Positions 9,265 through 18,949 of a stretch of 64,000 nt of DNA are shown here, one piece after another (the stretch's first letter is position 1; each line of letters begins with the position of its first letter). The DNA is taken from NCBI RefSeq assembly GCF_007641255.1, contig NZ_CP036259.1:2604001-2668000 (forward strand), written 5' to 3'. Made by a program: the position numbers and the translations under genes. This DNA comes from Sporomusa termitida. GTDB taxonomy: Bacteria > Bacillota > Negativicutes > Sporomusales > Sporomusaceae. The notes beneath the pieces were generated by a model. That model worked only from the letters and a program-made list of their open reading frames with translations, did no database searches and had not been told where the DNA came from.

Positions 9265-10177
9265 CAACAAGACCAAAACTATGATCGATATAGGCGGGCA
9301 CAAATTAAAAATCAGTAATCTTGATAAGGTATTTTACCCGGCCACAGGCTTCACTAAGGGTCAGATGCTGGATTACTATATTCGTATCGCGCCCGTTCTG
9401 CTGCCTCATCTTAACAACCGCCCGCTGACAGTTAAGCGTTATCCCAATGGTGCGCAGGGTAAATTCTTTTATCAAAAAGAGTGTCCGGTCCATCACCCGG
9501 ACTGGGTCAAGACAATTCCGGTATGGAGCGGCAGTAATAACCGCAACATAAACTTTTGTAATGCCGCCGACTTGCCGACCTTAGTATGGGCGGCCAACCT
9601 TGCGGCCCTTGAACTCCATACCTCACTGTCTGTGGCCCCGGCGGTTCACCAGCCTTCTTTTCTTGTTTTTGACCTTGACCCGGGCCCGCCGGCAACCATT
9701 GTGGACTGTGCCCAGGTGGGCCTGCTCCTGAAAGAGTATTTTGACAGGCACAAACTGCAAAGCTTTCCCAAGACTTCAGGCTCGAAAGGTCTTCAGCTTT
9801 ACATTCCCCTTAATACGGCGGTAAGTTATGAGCACACGAAACATTTTGCCCGGGTACTTGCCGGCCGCTTCCAGGGAAAATACCCCGGCCTGATTGTTGC
9901 CAATATGAAAAAATCCCTGCGCAGCGGTAAAGTATTTATTGATTGGAGCCAAAATGATGAACACAAAACTACCGTTTGTGTCTATTCGCTCCGCGCCAAA
10001 GAACACCCCACCGTCTCAACCCCCATAACCTGGGAAGAAGTTGTCACCCTGGTCGATCAGAAAAAGCCTGAGTTATTATCCTTTGCTGCGGACCAGGTAC
10101 TCCAACGGACGGCTAAATTAGGGGACTTATTCGCCCCGGTTCTACAAATTAAACAAAAGCTGCCGGCGATAGAATAA
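9254..10177 (+). CDS. NHEJ DNA/RNA polymerase (LigD polymerase domain)
   Basis: 307 residues, GTG start inside the end of Ku with AGAAGGA upstream. The archaeo-eukaryotic primase fold is shown by FDLDPGPP (metal-binding aspartates near residue 140), the SGSKGLQLYIPL motif and VFIDWSQN with the third acidic residue. It adds ribonucleotides or deoxynucleotides at broken ends before ligation. The start overlap with Ku implies translational coupling. It is a stand-alone form of the domain usually fused to the ligase. Confidence 0.93.
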   Translation: MPSNNKTKTMIDIGGHKLKISNLDKVFYPATGFTKGQMLDYYIRIAPVLLPHLNNRPLTVKRYPNGAQGKFFYQKECPVHHPDWVKTIPVWSGSNNRNINFCNAADLPTLVWAANLAALELHTSLSVAPAVHQPSFLVFDLDPGPPATIVDCAQVGLLLKEYFDRHKLQSFPKTSGSKGLQLYIPLNTAVSYEHTKHFARVLAGRFQGKYPGLIVANMKKSLRSGKVFIDWSQNDEHKTTVCVYSLRAKEHPTVSTPITWEEVVTLVDQKKPELLSFAADQVLQRTAKLGDLFAPVLQIKQKLPAIE

Positions 10178-10265
10178 AGCAAACACGGCTGGCGCCGAGC
10201 CTTGGGCAAAAGCGTAAGCCGCTGTTGCCCTTAGCCGGGGCAAGTTATACTTGCCAGCAGATAGG

Positions 10266-10293
10266 AAAAGACTTGGCTTGTGCCAAGTCTTTT
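10266..10293. terminator. Bidirectional terminator between the NHEJ operon and pckA
   Basis: A 12-bp perfect stem (AAAAGACTTGGC with its complement) around a TTGT loop, with A-tract and T-tract arms. It can end transcripts converging from both sides. Confidence 0.9.
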
Positions 10294-10301
10294 AGCTTTA
10301 A

Positions 10302-11837
10302 TTACCCTCTGGGCCCGGCGGCGCTAATTTCAGGTGCGGTATCAGCAGTAAACCTGCTAAAATTTTCCGCAAACAAGCGGGCTAGTTTCCCGGCCTGGCG
10401 GTCATAGGCTTCCTTATCAGCCCAGGTAGCACGGGGCGTTAGAATTTCAACAGGCACACCGGGGCAACTGTTGGGAACATAGATATTAAATACTGGATCA
10501 AGCTGATAAGCCACGTCTTCCAGCCGGCCTTCAATAGCCGCAGTTACCATCGCTCTGGTAAAGGCTAGCTTCATACGCTGGCCAACACCATAGGGGCCTC
10601 CCGACCAGCCGGTATTAATTAAAAATACATTCGTTTGATGAGACTTTAGTTTTTCGCCCAGGAGTTCGGCATAGCGCAAAGCAGGCAAGGGCAAAAACGG
10701 GGCGCCAAAGCAAGCCGAAAATGTAGCCTGCGGTTCGGTGATGCCCCGTTCGGTACCGGCCAGCTTGCTGGTATAGCCTGACAAGAAATGATACATCGCC
10801 TGATCAGCATTCAACCGGGCAATCGGCGGTAAAACGCCAAAGGCGTCGGCTGTCAGGAACACAATTGTCCGCGGATGGCCGGCCACGCCGGGTATTACAG
10901 CATCCGGAATATAATCGACCGGATAAGCAACTCTTGTGTTTTCAGTGATGGAGTCATCAGCAAAATCCGGCCGGCCGGTTACCGGGTCAACCACTACATT
11001 CTCTAAGACAGACCCAAACCGGATAGCCTCCCAAATCTGTGGTTCAGTCTCATACGTAAGACCGATACACTTGGCGTAACAACCACCTTCGATATTAAAA
11101 ATACCCTCATTACTCCAGCCATGCTCATCATCGCCAAGCAAACGGCGCTCCGGATCGGCTGACAAAGTGGTTTTGCCGGTACCGCTCAACCCGAAAAACA
11201 GGGCTGTATCCCCCTTGGCCCCCAGGTTGGCCGAGCAGTGCATAGACAAAATATTTTTTTCCGGCAGGATAAAATTTATAACCGAAAATATTGATTTTTT
11301 CATTTCCCCGGCATAATGAGTACCGCCGATTAACACTAACCGCTGTTCCAGATTAAGGATAATAAAAGCCTCGGAAGCAGTCCCGTCCAACTCAGGATCA
11401 GCCTTGAAACCGGGGAGGCAAATCACTTTGTAATCTGGCGTCAGCTCCGGTTGGACCAATTCCGGACGGATAAACAACTGCCGGACAAACAGATTCTGCC
11501 AGGCGAATTCATTCACGAACTGAACACTAATACGGTTGCCGGCATCGGCACCGGCAAAACCGGTAAAGACAAATAGTTCCCGGTTTTGCATATAAGCTAA
11601 GAGCCGGTGATATAACTGATTAAATTTATCAGGGGAAAACGCCTTATTATTTTTCCAGTCAATCTTGTCATGCACACCGGCTGAGTCAACAATAAATTTG
11701 TCATTAGGTGAACGGCCTGTATATTTACCGGTGGTAACCTGCAGCGCACCGCTGGCCGTTAATCGCCCTTCCCCGCGCCTTATCGCCGTTTCTACCAATT
11801 GGGCCGAATTTAAATTATTGCATATATTTCCGTTCAC
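10302..11837 (-). CDS. pckA: Phosphoenolpyruvate carboxykinase (ATP)
   Basis: 511 residues. It has the kinase P-loop GLSGTGKTT with the following [14 protein letters not shown] metal/ATP site, and the N-terminal [12 protein letters not shown] substrate-binding motif. It interconverts oxaloacetate and PEP with ATP/ADP; in an acetogen-type metabolism it serves gluconeogenesis or anaplerosis. The GTG start (11837) has AAAGGGAG at 7 nt spacing. It is monocistronic and shares a bidirectional terminator with the NHEJ operon. Two overlapping TATAAT-like -10 boxes lie at about 11885-11910 on the minus strand, without a convincing -35. Confidence 0.96.
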   Translation of the reverse strand: MNGNICNNLNSAQLVETAIRRGEGRLTASGALQVTTGKYTGRSPNDKFIVDSAGVHDKIDWKNNKAFSPDKFNQLYHRLLAYMQNRELFVFTGFAGADAGNRISVQFVNEFAWQNLFVRQLFIRPELVQPELTPDYKVICLPGFKADPELDGTASEAFIILNLEQRLVLIGGTHYAGEMKKSIFSVINFILPEKNILSMHCSANLGAKGDTALFFGLSGTGKTTLSADPERRLLGDDEHGWSNEGIFNIEGGCYAKCIGLTYETEPQIWEAIRFGSVLENVVVDPVTGRPDFADDSITENTRVAYPVDYIPDAVIPGVAGHPRTIVFLTADAFGVLPPIARLNADQAMYHFLSGYTSKLAGTERGITEPQATFSACFGAPFLPLPALRYAELLGEKLKSHQTNVFLINTGWSGGPYGVGQRMKLAFTRAMVTAAIEGRLEDVAYQLDPVFNIYVPNSCPGVPVEILTPRATWADKEAYDRQAGKLARLFAENFSRFTADTAPEISAAGPRG

Positions 11838-12004
11838 ACTCCAACTCCCTTTCCTATATATCGCGGCTTTTTGGGCTAGCCTTATCTGATTATAACATAT
11901 TATAACATAGGTATTTTGCAGGCAGCATGACTTTTTTATTCAATATCTGTATTTTTTTTGATATAGTATCTATTATTTATATCAATAGTATAAGTTAGTA
12001 AAAC

Positions 12005-12031
12005 TGCCACATAACCTGAGCTTATGCGGCA
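12005..12031 (-). terminator. Terminator hairpin after thrC
   Basis: Arms 12005-12014 and 12022-12031 pair with one mismatch just past the thrC stop. On the minus strand a short T-tract (GCAGTTTTA) follows, so it is a moderate terminator. Confidence 0.6.
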
Positions 12032-12040
12032 ATTCTTGCT

Positions 12041-13540
12041 TTACCTGAGCTGCAGCTGCGCTTTGACGATTGCAGGCATATCCTGTTTATCGCATACGAC
12101 AGTATGACGCACCGGCTTACTCTCCAGCTCAGCAAGAGCGGGCGGCACCGGCCTGTTGATGATTTTGGCGAGCTCTTGCAAGGCGGCAAATTCGGTTTGA
12201 CCGGCAAGACTGTCGCTGCCGGTCAAGGCAGCAAGCACGGTTTCGTTAAACTTAAATGGACTCGCTGTCGAAACAATGACAACCGGGGTCGTGTCACCTG
12301 ATTGACGACGATAGTTTTCAGCAACCTGCCAGGCCACTGCTGTATGGGGGTCAAGCGGGTAGTCATGCTCTTTATGGACCTGACTGATGGTTGCAGCCGT
12401 TACCTCATCGCTTACCCAGGCGGCCGGAAACAGGGCGTGAATAGCGGCTAGGCAATCATCGGCAATTTTATATTGCCCGGTAGTATTCAGTTCTGTCATC
12501 CACTGCTTAACCTGGGCCGAATCACCGCCTGTTAAATGATATAACAACCGTTCCAGATTGCTGGAAATAAGAATATCCATAGAGGGCGAAAAGGTTTTAT
12601 GGAACTGTCGGTTGCGATTATAAAGGCCTGTTGTCAGAAATTCTGTAAGCACATTATTACTATTAGAGGCGCATATTAGCTTGTTAATAGGCAAGCCCAT
12701 CTGTTTGGCATAATACCCGGCCAGAATATTACCAAAATTACCGGTGGGAACCACAAAATTAACAGGTACACCCTGCCGGATGTGCTTAGCTTTTACCAAA
12801 TCGGCATAAGCACTAAAATAATAGACAATTTGCGGCACCAGCCGGCCCCAGTTTATAGAATTGGCTGATGACAGCTTGCAACCATGCTCGGTAAGCGCAG
12901 CATTATAAGCAGCATCATTAAAGATCTGTTTAACACCGGTCTGGGCATCGTCAAAATTGCCTTTTACCGCTATTACCTGGAGATTATCGCCTTCCTGCGT
13001 AATCATCTGCAAGCGTTGAATCCGGCTGACGCCAGCCTCCGGATAAAATACAATGACCTGGGTCTGCTCCACATCTTTAAACCCTTCGAGCGCCGCTTTG
13101 CCGGTATCGCCTGAGGTCGCAACCAAAATAACAATCTTGGCCTGTTCACCGATTTTTTTGAGCGCACAAACCAGGAGTTGGGGCAGTAACTGCAGGGCCA
13201 TATCCTTAAAAGCACTGGTTGGCCCGTGCCATAATTCCAGCGCAAAGGTCCCCTCCTTCACCTTAATAACCGGAGCGACAGCCGCAGCGTCAAACTTACC
13301 GCTGCCATACGCACCGGCCACACAGGCGGCGACTTCCGCATTGGTATAATCGGTCAGGAATAAATCCAATACGGCGGCTGCCCGCTGCTGATAAGTAAGC
13401 GGAACCAGCCTGTCCAAAAACAATCCCTCGATCGACGGTATCGCCGCCGGCACAAACAGGCCGCCGTCCGGCGCAATCCCCTGAGCAATAGCCTGGGCGG
13501 CCGTTAATTGTGCGGCTGCCCCGCGTGAACTAACATACAT
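12041..13540 (-). CDS. thrC: Threonine synthase
   Basis: 499 residues from the ATG at 13540 (GGGGAGG nine nt upstream); this gives the typical start MYVSSRG. The PLP-lysine motif HGPTSAFKD lies near residue 110 and the phosphate-binding ATSGDTGKAAL near residue 150. It converts O-phosphohomoserine to threonine. The length and the N-terminal extension fit the long bacterial type (fold-type II). It lies upstream-to-downstream after a B3/B4 protein and a YbaK deacylase on the same strand; a 32-37 nt gap could allow a shared transcript. Confidence 0.95.
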   Translation of the reverse strand: MYVSSRGAAAQLTAAQAIAQGIAPDGGLFVPAAIPSIEGLFLDRLVPLTYQQRAAAVLDLFLTDYTNAEVAACVAGAYGSGKFDAAAVAPVIKVKEGTFALELWHGPTSAFKDMALQLLPQLLVCALKKIGEQAKIVILVATSGDTGKAALEGFKDVEQTQVIVFYPEAGVSRIQRLQMITQEGDNLQVIAVKGNFDDAQTGVKQIFNDAAYNAALTEHGCKLSSANSINWGRLVPQIVYYFSAYADLVKAKHIRQGVPVNFVVPTGNFGNILAGYYAKQMGLPINKLICASNSNNVLTEFLTTGLYNRNRQFHKTFSPSMDILISSNLERLLYHLTGGDSAQVKQWMTELNTTGQYKIADDCLAAIHALFPAAWVSDEVTAATISQVHKEHDYPLDPHTAVAWQVAENYRRQSGDTTPVVIVSTASPFKFNETVLAALTGSDSLAGQTEFAALQELAKIINRPVPPALAELESKPVRHTVVCDKQDMPAIVKAQLQLR

Positions 13541-13577
13541 AATCAATATCCTCCCCGCTAACCAGATCTAGCCTTGC

Positions 13578-14249
13578 TTACTTGGTATGAGCAATATTCT
13601 TCTCGGTGACCGTGCCGCCATTATAACAAACAAACATGTCCCCGGCAAAATCAAGTATCGCCTGCAGCTCATCAGTGCCGGCGCTTTCATCTGCATAGAC
13701 AACGGCCAGGAGATTCCGGGTTGCCAGCGTGACGGCTGTCCGGCGCGCATCCGAGGTTGGGTTGCCAAATACGCCGCTGCCGTCGGTTAGAAACGGTTTA
13801 TTTTCAGTGGAAACCTCGTGGCCGGCTATATTAATATAACTGCCCTCACTGGCCCGCCGATAAACAATGTCACTGCTTATCTGGTCTAAATCATACAGGC
13901 CGAAAGGCAATAAATATTTAATGGAACAGTAATTATTGACATCCACCGCACTATTGACAAAATACAGATCTTTCTTTTGCAGCACCCGCCGCACCAGGGC
14001 TTCCGATGCCGGCCGGTAGCGTGACGGATCAAAATCAAGTTTTTTATACATATTGCGGACTGCCAGCACCCGGGGAAGCTTCGGTAGTATCTCCAGATTA
14101 TAGGCCTTGGCCACTTCTGCCTGCAGCTGAGCAAACTCCTGGCTCAAGCCTGGCGGTGTCCCCCGGACAACAACGTTCTTGACAGTTAGATAACCTAACC
14201 GGCCATTGGGAACAGCATTGCTGATACTGTTATGAATAGTAATCTCCAT
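13578..14249 (-). CDS. B3/B4 tRNA-binding domain protein
   Basis: 223 residues. It resembles the B3/B4 editing domain of phenylalanyl-tRNA synthetase beta subunits as a free-standing protein: NMYKKLDFDPSRYRPASEALVRR, then VDVNNYCSI and PFGLYDLD. Free B3/B4 proteins are thought to act in trans on mischarged tRNA or bind small ligands; the exact role is unknown. It lies next to a YbaK-type trans-editing deacylase, so both may belong to translation quality control (inference from context). The ATG has GGAGGAG upstream. Confidence 0.85.
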   Translation of the reverse strand: MEITIHNSISNAVPNGRLGYLTVKNVVVRGTPPGLSQEFAQLQAEVAKAYNLEILPKLPRVLAVRNMYKKLDFDPSRYRPASEALVRRVLQKKDLYFVNSAVDVNNYCSIKYLLPFGLYDLDQISSDIVYRRASEGSYINIAGHEVSTENKPFLTDGSGVFGNPTSDARRTAVTLATRNLLAVVYADESAGTDELQAILDFAGDMFVCYNGGTVTEKNIAHTK

Positions 14250-14293
14250 AATAAAGAACTCCTCCCCCGGACATTTGAAAATTATAATCTTTA

Positions 14294-14764
14294 TCAGTTA
14301 CGGGCAATCTGACATAAGGAAGCATTTACAGCCTGGGCCAGTTCAGCGGGAGCAACGACCAGCTGGCAGCCCCGGATACCGGCACTGACGGCAATAACCG
14401 GCCACATACCGGCGCTCTCATCCAGGAATACAGGATACCGTTTCCTGGGTCCCAGCGGCGACACACCACCTCTGACATAGCCAGTCAGCGGCTGCACCTC
14501 TTTTAACGGCACCATCTCCACTTTTTTATTGCCGCTGGCGGCGGCCAAAGCCTTAAGGTCAAGTTCGGCAGCACCGGGAATACAGGCCATAATTATACCG
14601 GTCTTATCACCGCTGGCCACCAAGGTTTTAAAAACCTGCGCCGGCGGCATCCCGACCTTTTCAGCCACATTGTGGGCACTTAAATCGTCTTCATCCACTT
14701 TGTATTCTTTTAGTTCATAGGCAATCTTAAGACTATCCAGTATTCTGGCGGCATTCGTCTTCAT
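14294..14764 (-). CDS. ybaK: Cys-tRNA(Pro)/YbaK-EbsC family deacylase
   Basis: 156 residues from the ATG at 14764 with GGAGG six nt upstream; the UUG at 14770 is too near that site. Family features are the central VFKTLVA segment with the catalytic lysine, GVSPLGPRKRYPVFLDESA near residue 110 and the C-terminal GxRG-type loop (SAGIRGCQLVVAP). It hydrolyses mischarged Cys-tRNA(Pro) in trans. It is the first gene of a probable unit with the B3/B4 protein and thrC. Confidence 0.92.
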   Translation of the reverse strand: MKTNAARILDSLKIAYELKEYKVDEDDLSAHNVAEKVGMPPAQVFKTLVASGDKTGIIMACIPGAAELDLKALAAASGNKKVEMVPLKEVQPLTGYVRGGVSPLGPRKRYPVFLDESAGMWPVIAVSAGIRGCQLVVAPAELAQAVNASLCQIARN

Positions 14765-14922
14765 AAACAACCTCCGATCTCCCCCAACCTATTTAAAGCC
14801 TGTAGGTAGCCGCCCGGGGCAAGCTGCCTGTCACGTATTTACAGTTATTAGTAAAGAAGCATTTTTCCGGTTTTTGCATTATTTCACAGTATATAATTGT
14901 TGCCTCAATTTGTCAATAAACA

Positions 14923-14950
14923 GTACGAGCGCGGATATCCGCGCTCGTAC
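14923..14950. terminator. 28-bp perfect palindrome after the ACT-like gene
   Basis: Positions 14923-14950 are a perfect palindrome (half-site GTACGAGCGCGGAT) placed six nt after the stop of the minus-strand gene at 14956. It can form a stable hairpin in either direction, but neither flank has a strong T-tract; terminator is the best guess. Confidence 0.6.
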
Positions 14951-14955
14951 ATTCC

Positions 14956-15213
14956 CTATTCTAATGACATATACTTTACTCTTACATCAGGTATTACATT
15001 GAGTTCCTGTTCAATCAGGTCAACCGGCACATCCTCGCCACACAGCTGCAGCAAGATTATACCACTGTTCGTACAGCCGCCGACAGCCGCGTCATGCAGA
15101 CCCAGCCGCACCCGGATATGGCAGCCATATTTGGTAAGTACGTCCTGAACCTTGACAGCAGTCTCTACCCGGTTGGCCTGGATAATTGCCATTATTGTCG
15201 AACAATTGGACAC
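14956..15213 (-). CDS. Small ACT-like protein (TM1266/iron-only hydrogenase system regulator type)
   Basis: 85 residues, GTG start with GGAGGTG at 7 nt. The pattern MAIIQANRVETAVKVQDVLTKYGCHIRVRLGLHD...GIILLQLCGE...VIPDVRVKYMSL matches the beta-alpha-beta-beta-alpha-beta layout of the ACT-like family around TM1266. In that family members lie next to iron-only hydrogenase maturation genes; here no such genes are nearby. Two cysteines in GGCTNSG are unusual. Function unknown. Confidence 0.7.
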   Translation of the reverse strand: MSNCSTIMAIIQANRVETAVKVQDVLTKYGCHIRVRLGLHDAAVGGCTNSGIILLQLCGEDVPVDLIEQELNVIPDVRVKYMSLE

Positions 15214-15384
15214 GGTAACACCTCCAAAATATATTTATAGTATACTTAGCCACTAAATTATTAAATCCCTGCTATTTCCAAAGCAAATCAGTAAATTTTC
15301 CTGCCGGTCGCGGTGTCGGCAGTGGAGGATTTTCCCATAATAATGTGGAATTATAGCTCCAATGAGTCTGTTCATAAATATGCA

Positions 15385-15430
15385 AGTCGCGCCAGGGCTC
15401 CTCTGCGGACCCTGGGGGGGCAGAGCGACT
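15385..15430 (+). other. Structured leader element upstream of the HD-GYP gene
   Basis: AGTCGC at 15385-15390 pairs with GCGACT at 15425-15430, and inside it CCAGGG (15392-15397) pairs with CCCTGG (15410-15415). The two-tier stem ends 47 nt before the start codon. It may be an RNA regulatory element; I do not recognise a riboswitch class in it. Confidence 0.4.
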
Positions 15431-15477
15431 AAGTTTATCCTCAGCCCTTGATACGCAACACTGACTGAGAGGTGCTT

Positions 15478-16554
15478 ATGAGTGTAACCGCCGACGAAAA
15501 ACGCAAAATTATTGAGCATCGGACTGAGTTTCTTGTGCCGGGAATGGAGTTAGCCCACGACATCTGTTCAGATGACGGCAAGGTACTGTTTGCCAAAAGC
15601 AGTATCCTCAGCCAGCATACTATTCAAAAACTGGGTAACTGGCAGATTCCCAAAGTTTTTATTTATAGTGAGGTATCCACAGCTAATCCGCTGGTAAATC
15701 CCAGGCTGCAGAAATTCCTTAATACCTATAACCAGTCTGTCCTGGTGGTCCAACAGGCCTTTGCTGATATCAGAGCCACACAGGAAATTCCGCTGGCGAC
15801 CTTTACGGCCGCCGCTGCTGATATTACGGCCACGGTTACTGAGGCCGGCAATGTAATTGACCGTCTCTATAATCTGCCGCCCTGCGATGATTATACAATG
15901 TATCATAGTGTAAATGTCAGCGCCATCTCAGCCCTTATTGCCACCTGGCTCAAATATCCGCCGGAGCAGGTTAACGCCATCTCCCTGGCCGGCTTATTGC
16001 ACGATGTCGGCAAATCCCGCTTAAAGCCAGAATTGCTGCATAAGCCTTTTAAACTGCCACCGGCAGCTTACGAGGAATACAAGCAACATGTCGCCTATGG
16101 CTATGAGCTTGTCAGCAAAGTCCCCGCTATATCCCAAAGCATCACTGCCGCCGTCTTTCAGCATCATGAGCGCCGGGACGGCAGTGGCTATCCCGGTGGA
16201 ATTACGGATTATCATATTCATCCCTATGCAAAAATTATCGCCGTAGCCGATTTCTATGACGAATGCCTCACCCTTAACCGGGAAGACCCGCCGGCAAGAT
16301 TAAGCCCTTACCTGAGTTTGCAAAAACTGCGTGATGACGTCTATAAACTTGATCCCAAAGTTTGCATCATCTTCATTGACAATATGTCAAACTTTCTGTC
16401 CGGCAACAGGGTAGCGCTCACTGACGGCCGCGAAGGCCGGGTGGTATTTATCAACAAGGACAAACCCTCCCTGTCCATGGTCCAGCTTGATGACGGATCA
16501 GTGCTTGATCTCTCGGAACAGCAGGACGTCAGTATTCATTATGTACTGCGTTAG
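15478..16554 (+). CDS. HD-GYP domain protein (putative cyclic-di-GMP phosphodiesterase)
   Basis: 358 residues from the ATG at 15478 (GAGAGGTG upstream). The HD part shows LLHDVGKSRL (HD dyad about residue 175) and the GYP part HHERRDGSGYPGG (about residue 235). A DUF3391-like N-terminal region precedes it. HD-GYP proteins hydrolyse c-di-GMP to GMP through a di- or tri-iron centre. No membrane segment or receiver domain is seen, so it is probably cytoplasmic. The last 50 residues form a beta-rich tail (EGRVVFINKDKPSLSMVQLDDG). Monocistronic with its own terminator. Confidence 0.92.
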   Translation: MSVTADEKRKIIEHRTEFLVPGMELAHDICSDDGKVLFAKSSILSQHTIQKLGNWQIPKVFIYSEVSTANPLVNPRLQKFLNTYNQSVLVVQQAFADIRATQEIPLATFTAAAADITATVTEAGNVIDRLYNLPPCDDYTMYHSVNVSAISALIATWLKYPPEQVNAISLAGLLHDVGKSRLKPELLHKPFKLPPAAYEEYKQHVAYGYELVSKVPAISQSITAAVFQHHERRDGSGYPGGITDYHIHPYAKIIAVADFYDECLTLNREDPPARLSPYLSLQKLRDDVYKLDPKVCIIFIDNMSNFLSGNRVALTDGREGRVVFINKDKPSLSMVQLDDGSVLDLSEQQDVSIHYVLR

Positions 16555-16560
16555 TTAGTG

Positions 16561-16581
16561 AGCCGCCTAAAGGCGGCTTTT
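16561..16581 (+). terminator. Terminator after the HD-GYP gene
   Basis: AGCCGCCT (16561-16568) pairs with AGGCGGCT (16571-16578) and TTT follows. Confidence 0.85.
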
Positions 16582-16630
16582 AGCATTCTCCCAGCATAAA
16601 AACAGGCCAGACGTCTAAAGCTGACAAAGT

Positions 16631-16710
16631 TACAAATAATACACATAGGAACAGGGTTGGGAAGGACAAGTGCCGCCAGGCAGCGAAAAGTACATTTTAT
16701 GTTATTTGTA
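16631..16710 (+). other. Paired leader arms upstream of nadE
   Basis: TACAAATAA at 16631-16639 is complementary to TTATTTGTA at 16702-16710, closing a 62-nt GC-rich loop that ends just before the Shine-Dalgarno (16717). It might fold as a regulatory leader. No known riboswitch consensus was recognised. Confidence 0.3.
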
Positions 16711-16729
16711 CGATTGGAGGTGAAGATTT

Positions 16730-18619
16730 TTGCTCAGAATTGCTTTAGGCCAGATGGAGGTAATCCCCGGCAGGCCGGACTTAAATACCGCCAAAATGCT
16801 AACGATGATCAATGCGGCCTGCAATCACCAGGCAGATATCATTATCTTCCCGGAAATGGCCATCCCGGGTTATCTGCTGGGCGATACCTGGGAACAGCAG
16901 GCCTATTTACGGGATTGCGAGGCCTTTGGCCGCCAGATCATTGCCGCCGCCGGCAACATCTGCGTCATCTTTGGCAATGTGGCGGTGCAATGGGACAGGC
17001 ACGGCGATGATGGACGGGTACGCAAACATAATGCTTGTTTTGTTGCCCATAATAGCCGGTTAATTGCCACCCGCATCAAAACCCTCCATCCTAATTACCG
17101 GGAATTTGATGATACCCGGCATTTTGTCAGCTTACGTAAATTAGCATTTGAAGAAAAACAGGATATTGAGACATTATTAACACCGGTAAAAATTTCACTC
17201 CAGGGCAGAGAGTATACCCTTGGCTGTATTATCTGCGAAGATGGCTGGAATGACGATTACAGTACGGACCCGATTGCCGCTTTACATGCCAACGGCCCGT
17301 TAGACTTACTTATTAATATTTCCAGCTCACCCTTTACACTGGGCAAAAACAATAAGCGCAACCGGGTATTTTCCCGCCAGGCCCGGGAAACCGGCACACC
17401 CCTGCTGTATGTTAATAATACAGGCTTGCAAAATAACGGCAAAACTGTCTATACCTTTGACGGCTTCAGCACCGTCTACAGCAGTTCCGGCCAAATTATC
17501 ACCTATTGCCAGCCCTTCACGGAAACACTTGCTTATCTTGAGCTTGACGTTGACACAGGCGGCCGGCACCGCCCCCCGGTAGAGGTGCCTAATGACTTTA
17601 CTATCAGCAGCCTGTACCAGGCTATCCATTATGGCGTTAAGCAATTCCTGCAGTCTGTTGGCATAACAAAGGTAGTTATCGGGGTATCCGGCGGCATCGA
17701 CTCGGCCGTAGCTGCGGCCTTATACGCCAGTATCATAAGCCCTGACAACATTTTATTGGTAAATATGCCCAGTAAATTCAATTCACAAACAACCAGAGAC
17801 CTGGCTGAGCAATTATCCCGTAATCTTGGTTGTCTGTACACCGTTATGCCGATCGGGCAAGCAGTGGAACATACGGCTGCGCAAATAACCGGCACCCCTG
17901 TAACCAATCTTGGCAGCGGCGAGCAAAGCCATTTGTCTGTTTCGCCTTTTGTGTTGGAAAATATCCAGGCCCGCGACCGGTCAGCGCGGCTGCTCGGAGG
18001 TATAGCCGCTGCTTTTGGCGGCGTCTTCACCTGCAATGCCAACAAGAGTGAGCTTACGGTGGGCTACTCTACTCTGTACGGCGATCAGGCCGGCTTCCTG
18101 GCCGCCCTGGCTGATTTATGGAAACATCAGGTTTATCAACTGGCAGATTATTTAAATACTCAGATTTTTAACCGGGAAGTGATCCCGCAGGCGGCAATTG
18201 AGCTGGTGCCAAGCGCCGAGCTGTCCTGGGAGCAATCGGTTGACGAAGGTAAGGGCGATCCCATCATCTATCCTTATCACGACTTTTTATTCCGGGCTTT
18301 TATGGAATTTTGGAACCGGGCCACCCCGGAAGATATTGTACTGTGGTATAGCCAGGGCCCCGCTGTGCTTGAACAGAAACTGGGCTGCGAACCGGGTTTA
18401 GTAAGCAGGCTCTTCCCGGGGCCGCGTGAGTTTATCGAAGATCTGGAACGTTGGTGGCGCCTCTATACCGGTATGGGTGTGGCCAAACGGATTCAAGCCC
18501 CGCCTGTCTTAGCCGTCAGCCGCCGGGCCTACGGCTTTGATCATCGCGAAGCCCAAAACAACGTGTATTTTACCCAGGAATATCAGCGTTTAAAAAATCA
18601 GTTATTACCTGTACCTTGA
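16730..18619 (+). CDS. nadE: Glutamine-dependent NAD(+) synthetase
   Basis: 629 residues with a TTG start preceded by GGAGGTG at 8 nt. The N-terminal nitrilase-type glutaminase carries Glu42 (FPEMAIPG), a catalytic Lys in KTLHPNYREFDD and Cys in IICEDGW. The C-terminal synthetase has the ATP pyrophosphatase loop GVSGGIDSAV (about residue 320). It amidates nicotinate adenine dinucleotide to NAD using glutamine, with ammonia passed between domains. Length fits the long glutamine-dependent class. Monocistronic, followed by a strong terminator. Confidence 0.95.
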   Translation: MLRIALGQMEVIPGRPDLNTAKMLTMINAACNHQADIIIFPEMAIPGYLLGDTWEQQAYLRDCEAFGRQIIAAAGNICVIFGNVAVQWDRHGDDGRVRKHNACFVAHNSRLIATRIKTLHPNYREFDDTRHFVSLRKLAFEEKQDIETLLTPVKISLQGREYTLGCIICEDGWNDDYSTDPIAALHANGPLDLLINISSSPFTLGKNNKRNRVFSRQARETGTPLLYVNNTGLQNNGKTVYTFDGFSTVYSSSGQIITYCQPFTETLAYLELDVDTGGRHRPPVEVPNDFTISSLYQAIHYGVKQFLQSVGITKVVIGVSGGIDSAVAAALYASIISPDNILLVNMPSKFNSQTTRDLAEQLSRNLGCLYTVMPIGQAVEHTAAQITGTPVTNLGSGEQSHLSVSPFVLENIQARDRSARLLGGIAAAFGGVFTCNANKSELTVGYSTLYGDQAGFLAALADLWKHQVYQLADYLNTQIFNREVIPQAAIELVPSAELSWEQSVDEGKGDPIIYPYHDFLFRAFMEFWNRATPEDIVLWYSQGPAVLEQKLGCEPGLVSRLFPGPREFIEDLERWWRLYTGMGVAKRIQAPPVLAVSRRAYGFDHREAQNNVYFTQEYQRLKNQLLPVP

Positions 18620-18678
18620 TTGTTCTATTCCCTAAGCCACAACACAAGCTTTAAAAAGTCTTCTGTCAAATAATGCCG

Positions 18679-18709
18679 AAAACGCGGATGCGATTGCACC
18701 CGCGTTTTT
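18679..18709 (+). terminator. Terminator after nadE
   Basis: AAAACGCGG and CCGCGTTTTT arms around an 11-13 nt loop, with a T-run. Confidence 0.88.
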
Positions 18710-18714
18710 CTTAA

Positions 18715-18802
18715 TCCTGATAGAAAGTATAACCTTCCCTGGATAGGGCAACATCGGCTTCCGCCTTCGCTAAGGCTCGGCGCAAGCCGTGTCTTCTTTA
18801 TA
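18715..18802. repeat. Dispersed repeat, copy A (about 88 bp)
   Basis: Nearly identical to 19157-19246 (about seven differences, two of them indels), starting TCCTGATAGAAAGTATAACC. The copies flank a 354-bp gene-free block. Direct repeats of this kind suggest a miniature mobile or recombination-prone element. Confidence 0.75.
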
Positions 18803-18921
18803 AGATCAGAAAGTATAAGTTGAGAGGCTGAAAGTACTTATAAAACAAGGGGAGCTAAGGTCAATGCCCGGCTTGGGCAAGGAGGCGGCGGTCCCGCAAC
18901 CCCGGTAACCCCCCGGCCATT

Positions 18922-18945
18922 GCCGGAAAAAGCGTTCCGCAGGAG
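18922..18945. repeat. Short repeat shared with 21937-21960
   Basis: A 24-bp block beginning GCCGGAAAAAGCGTTCCG is identical at 21937-21960. Both copies stand beside GC-rich palindromic DNA in gene-free intervals. Confidence 0.75.
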
Positions 18946-18949
18946 CAAA

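Noticed and set aside
15360..15440. Cyclic-di-GMP riboswitch before the HD-GYP gene
   Set aside because: The two-tier stem lacks the conserved GEMM-I or GEMM-II sequence blocks.
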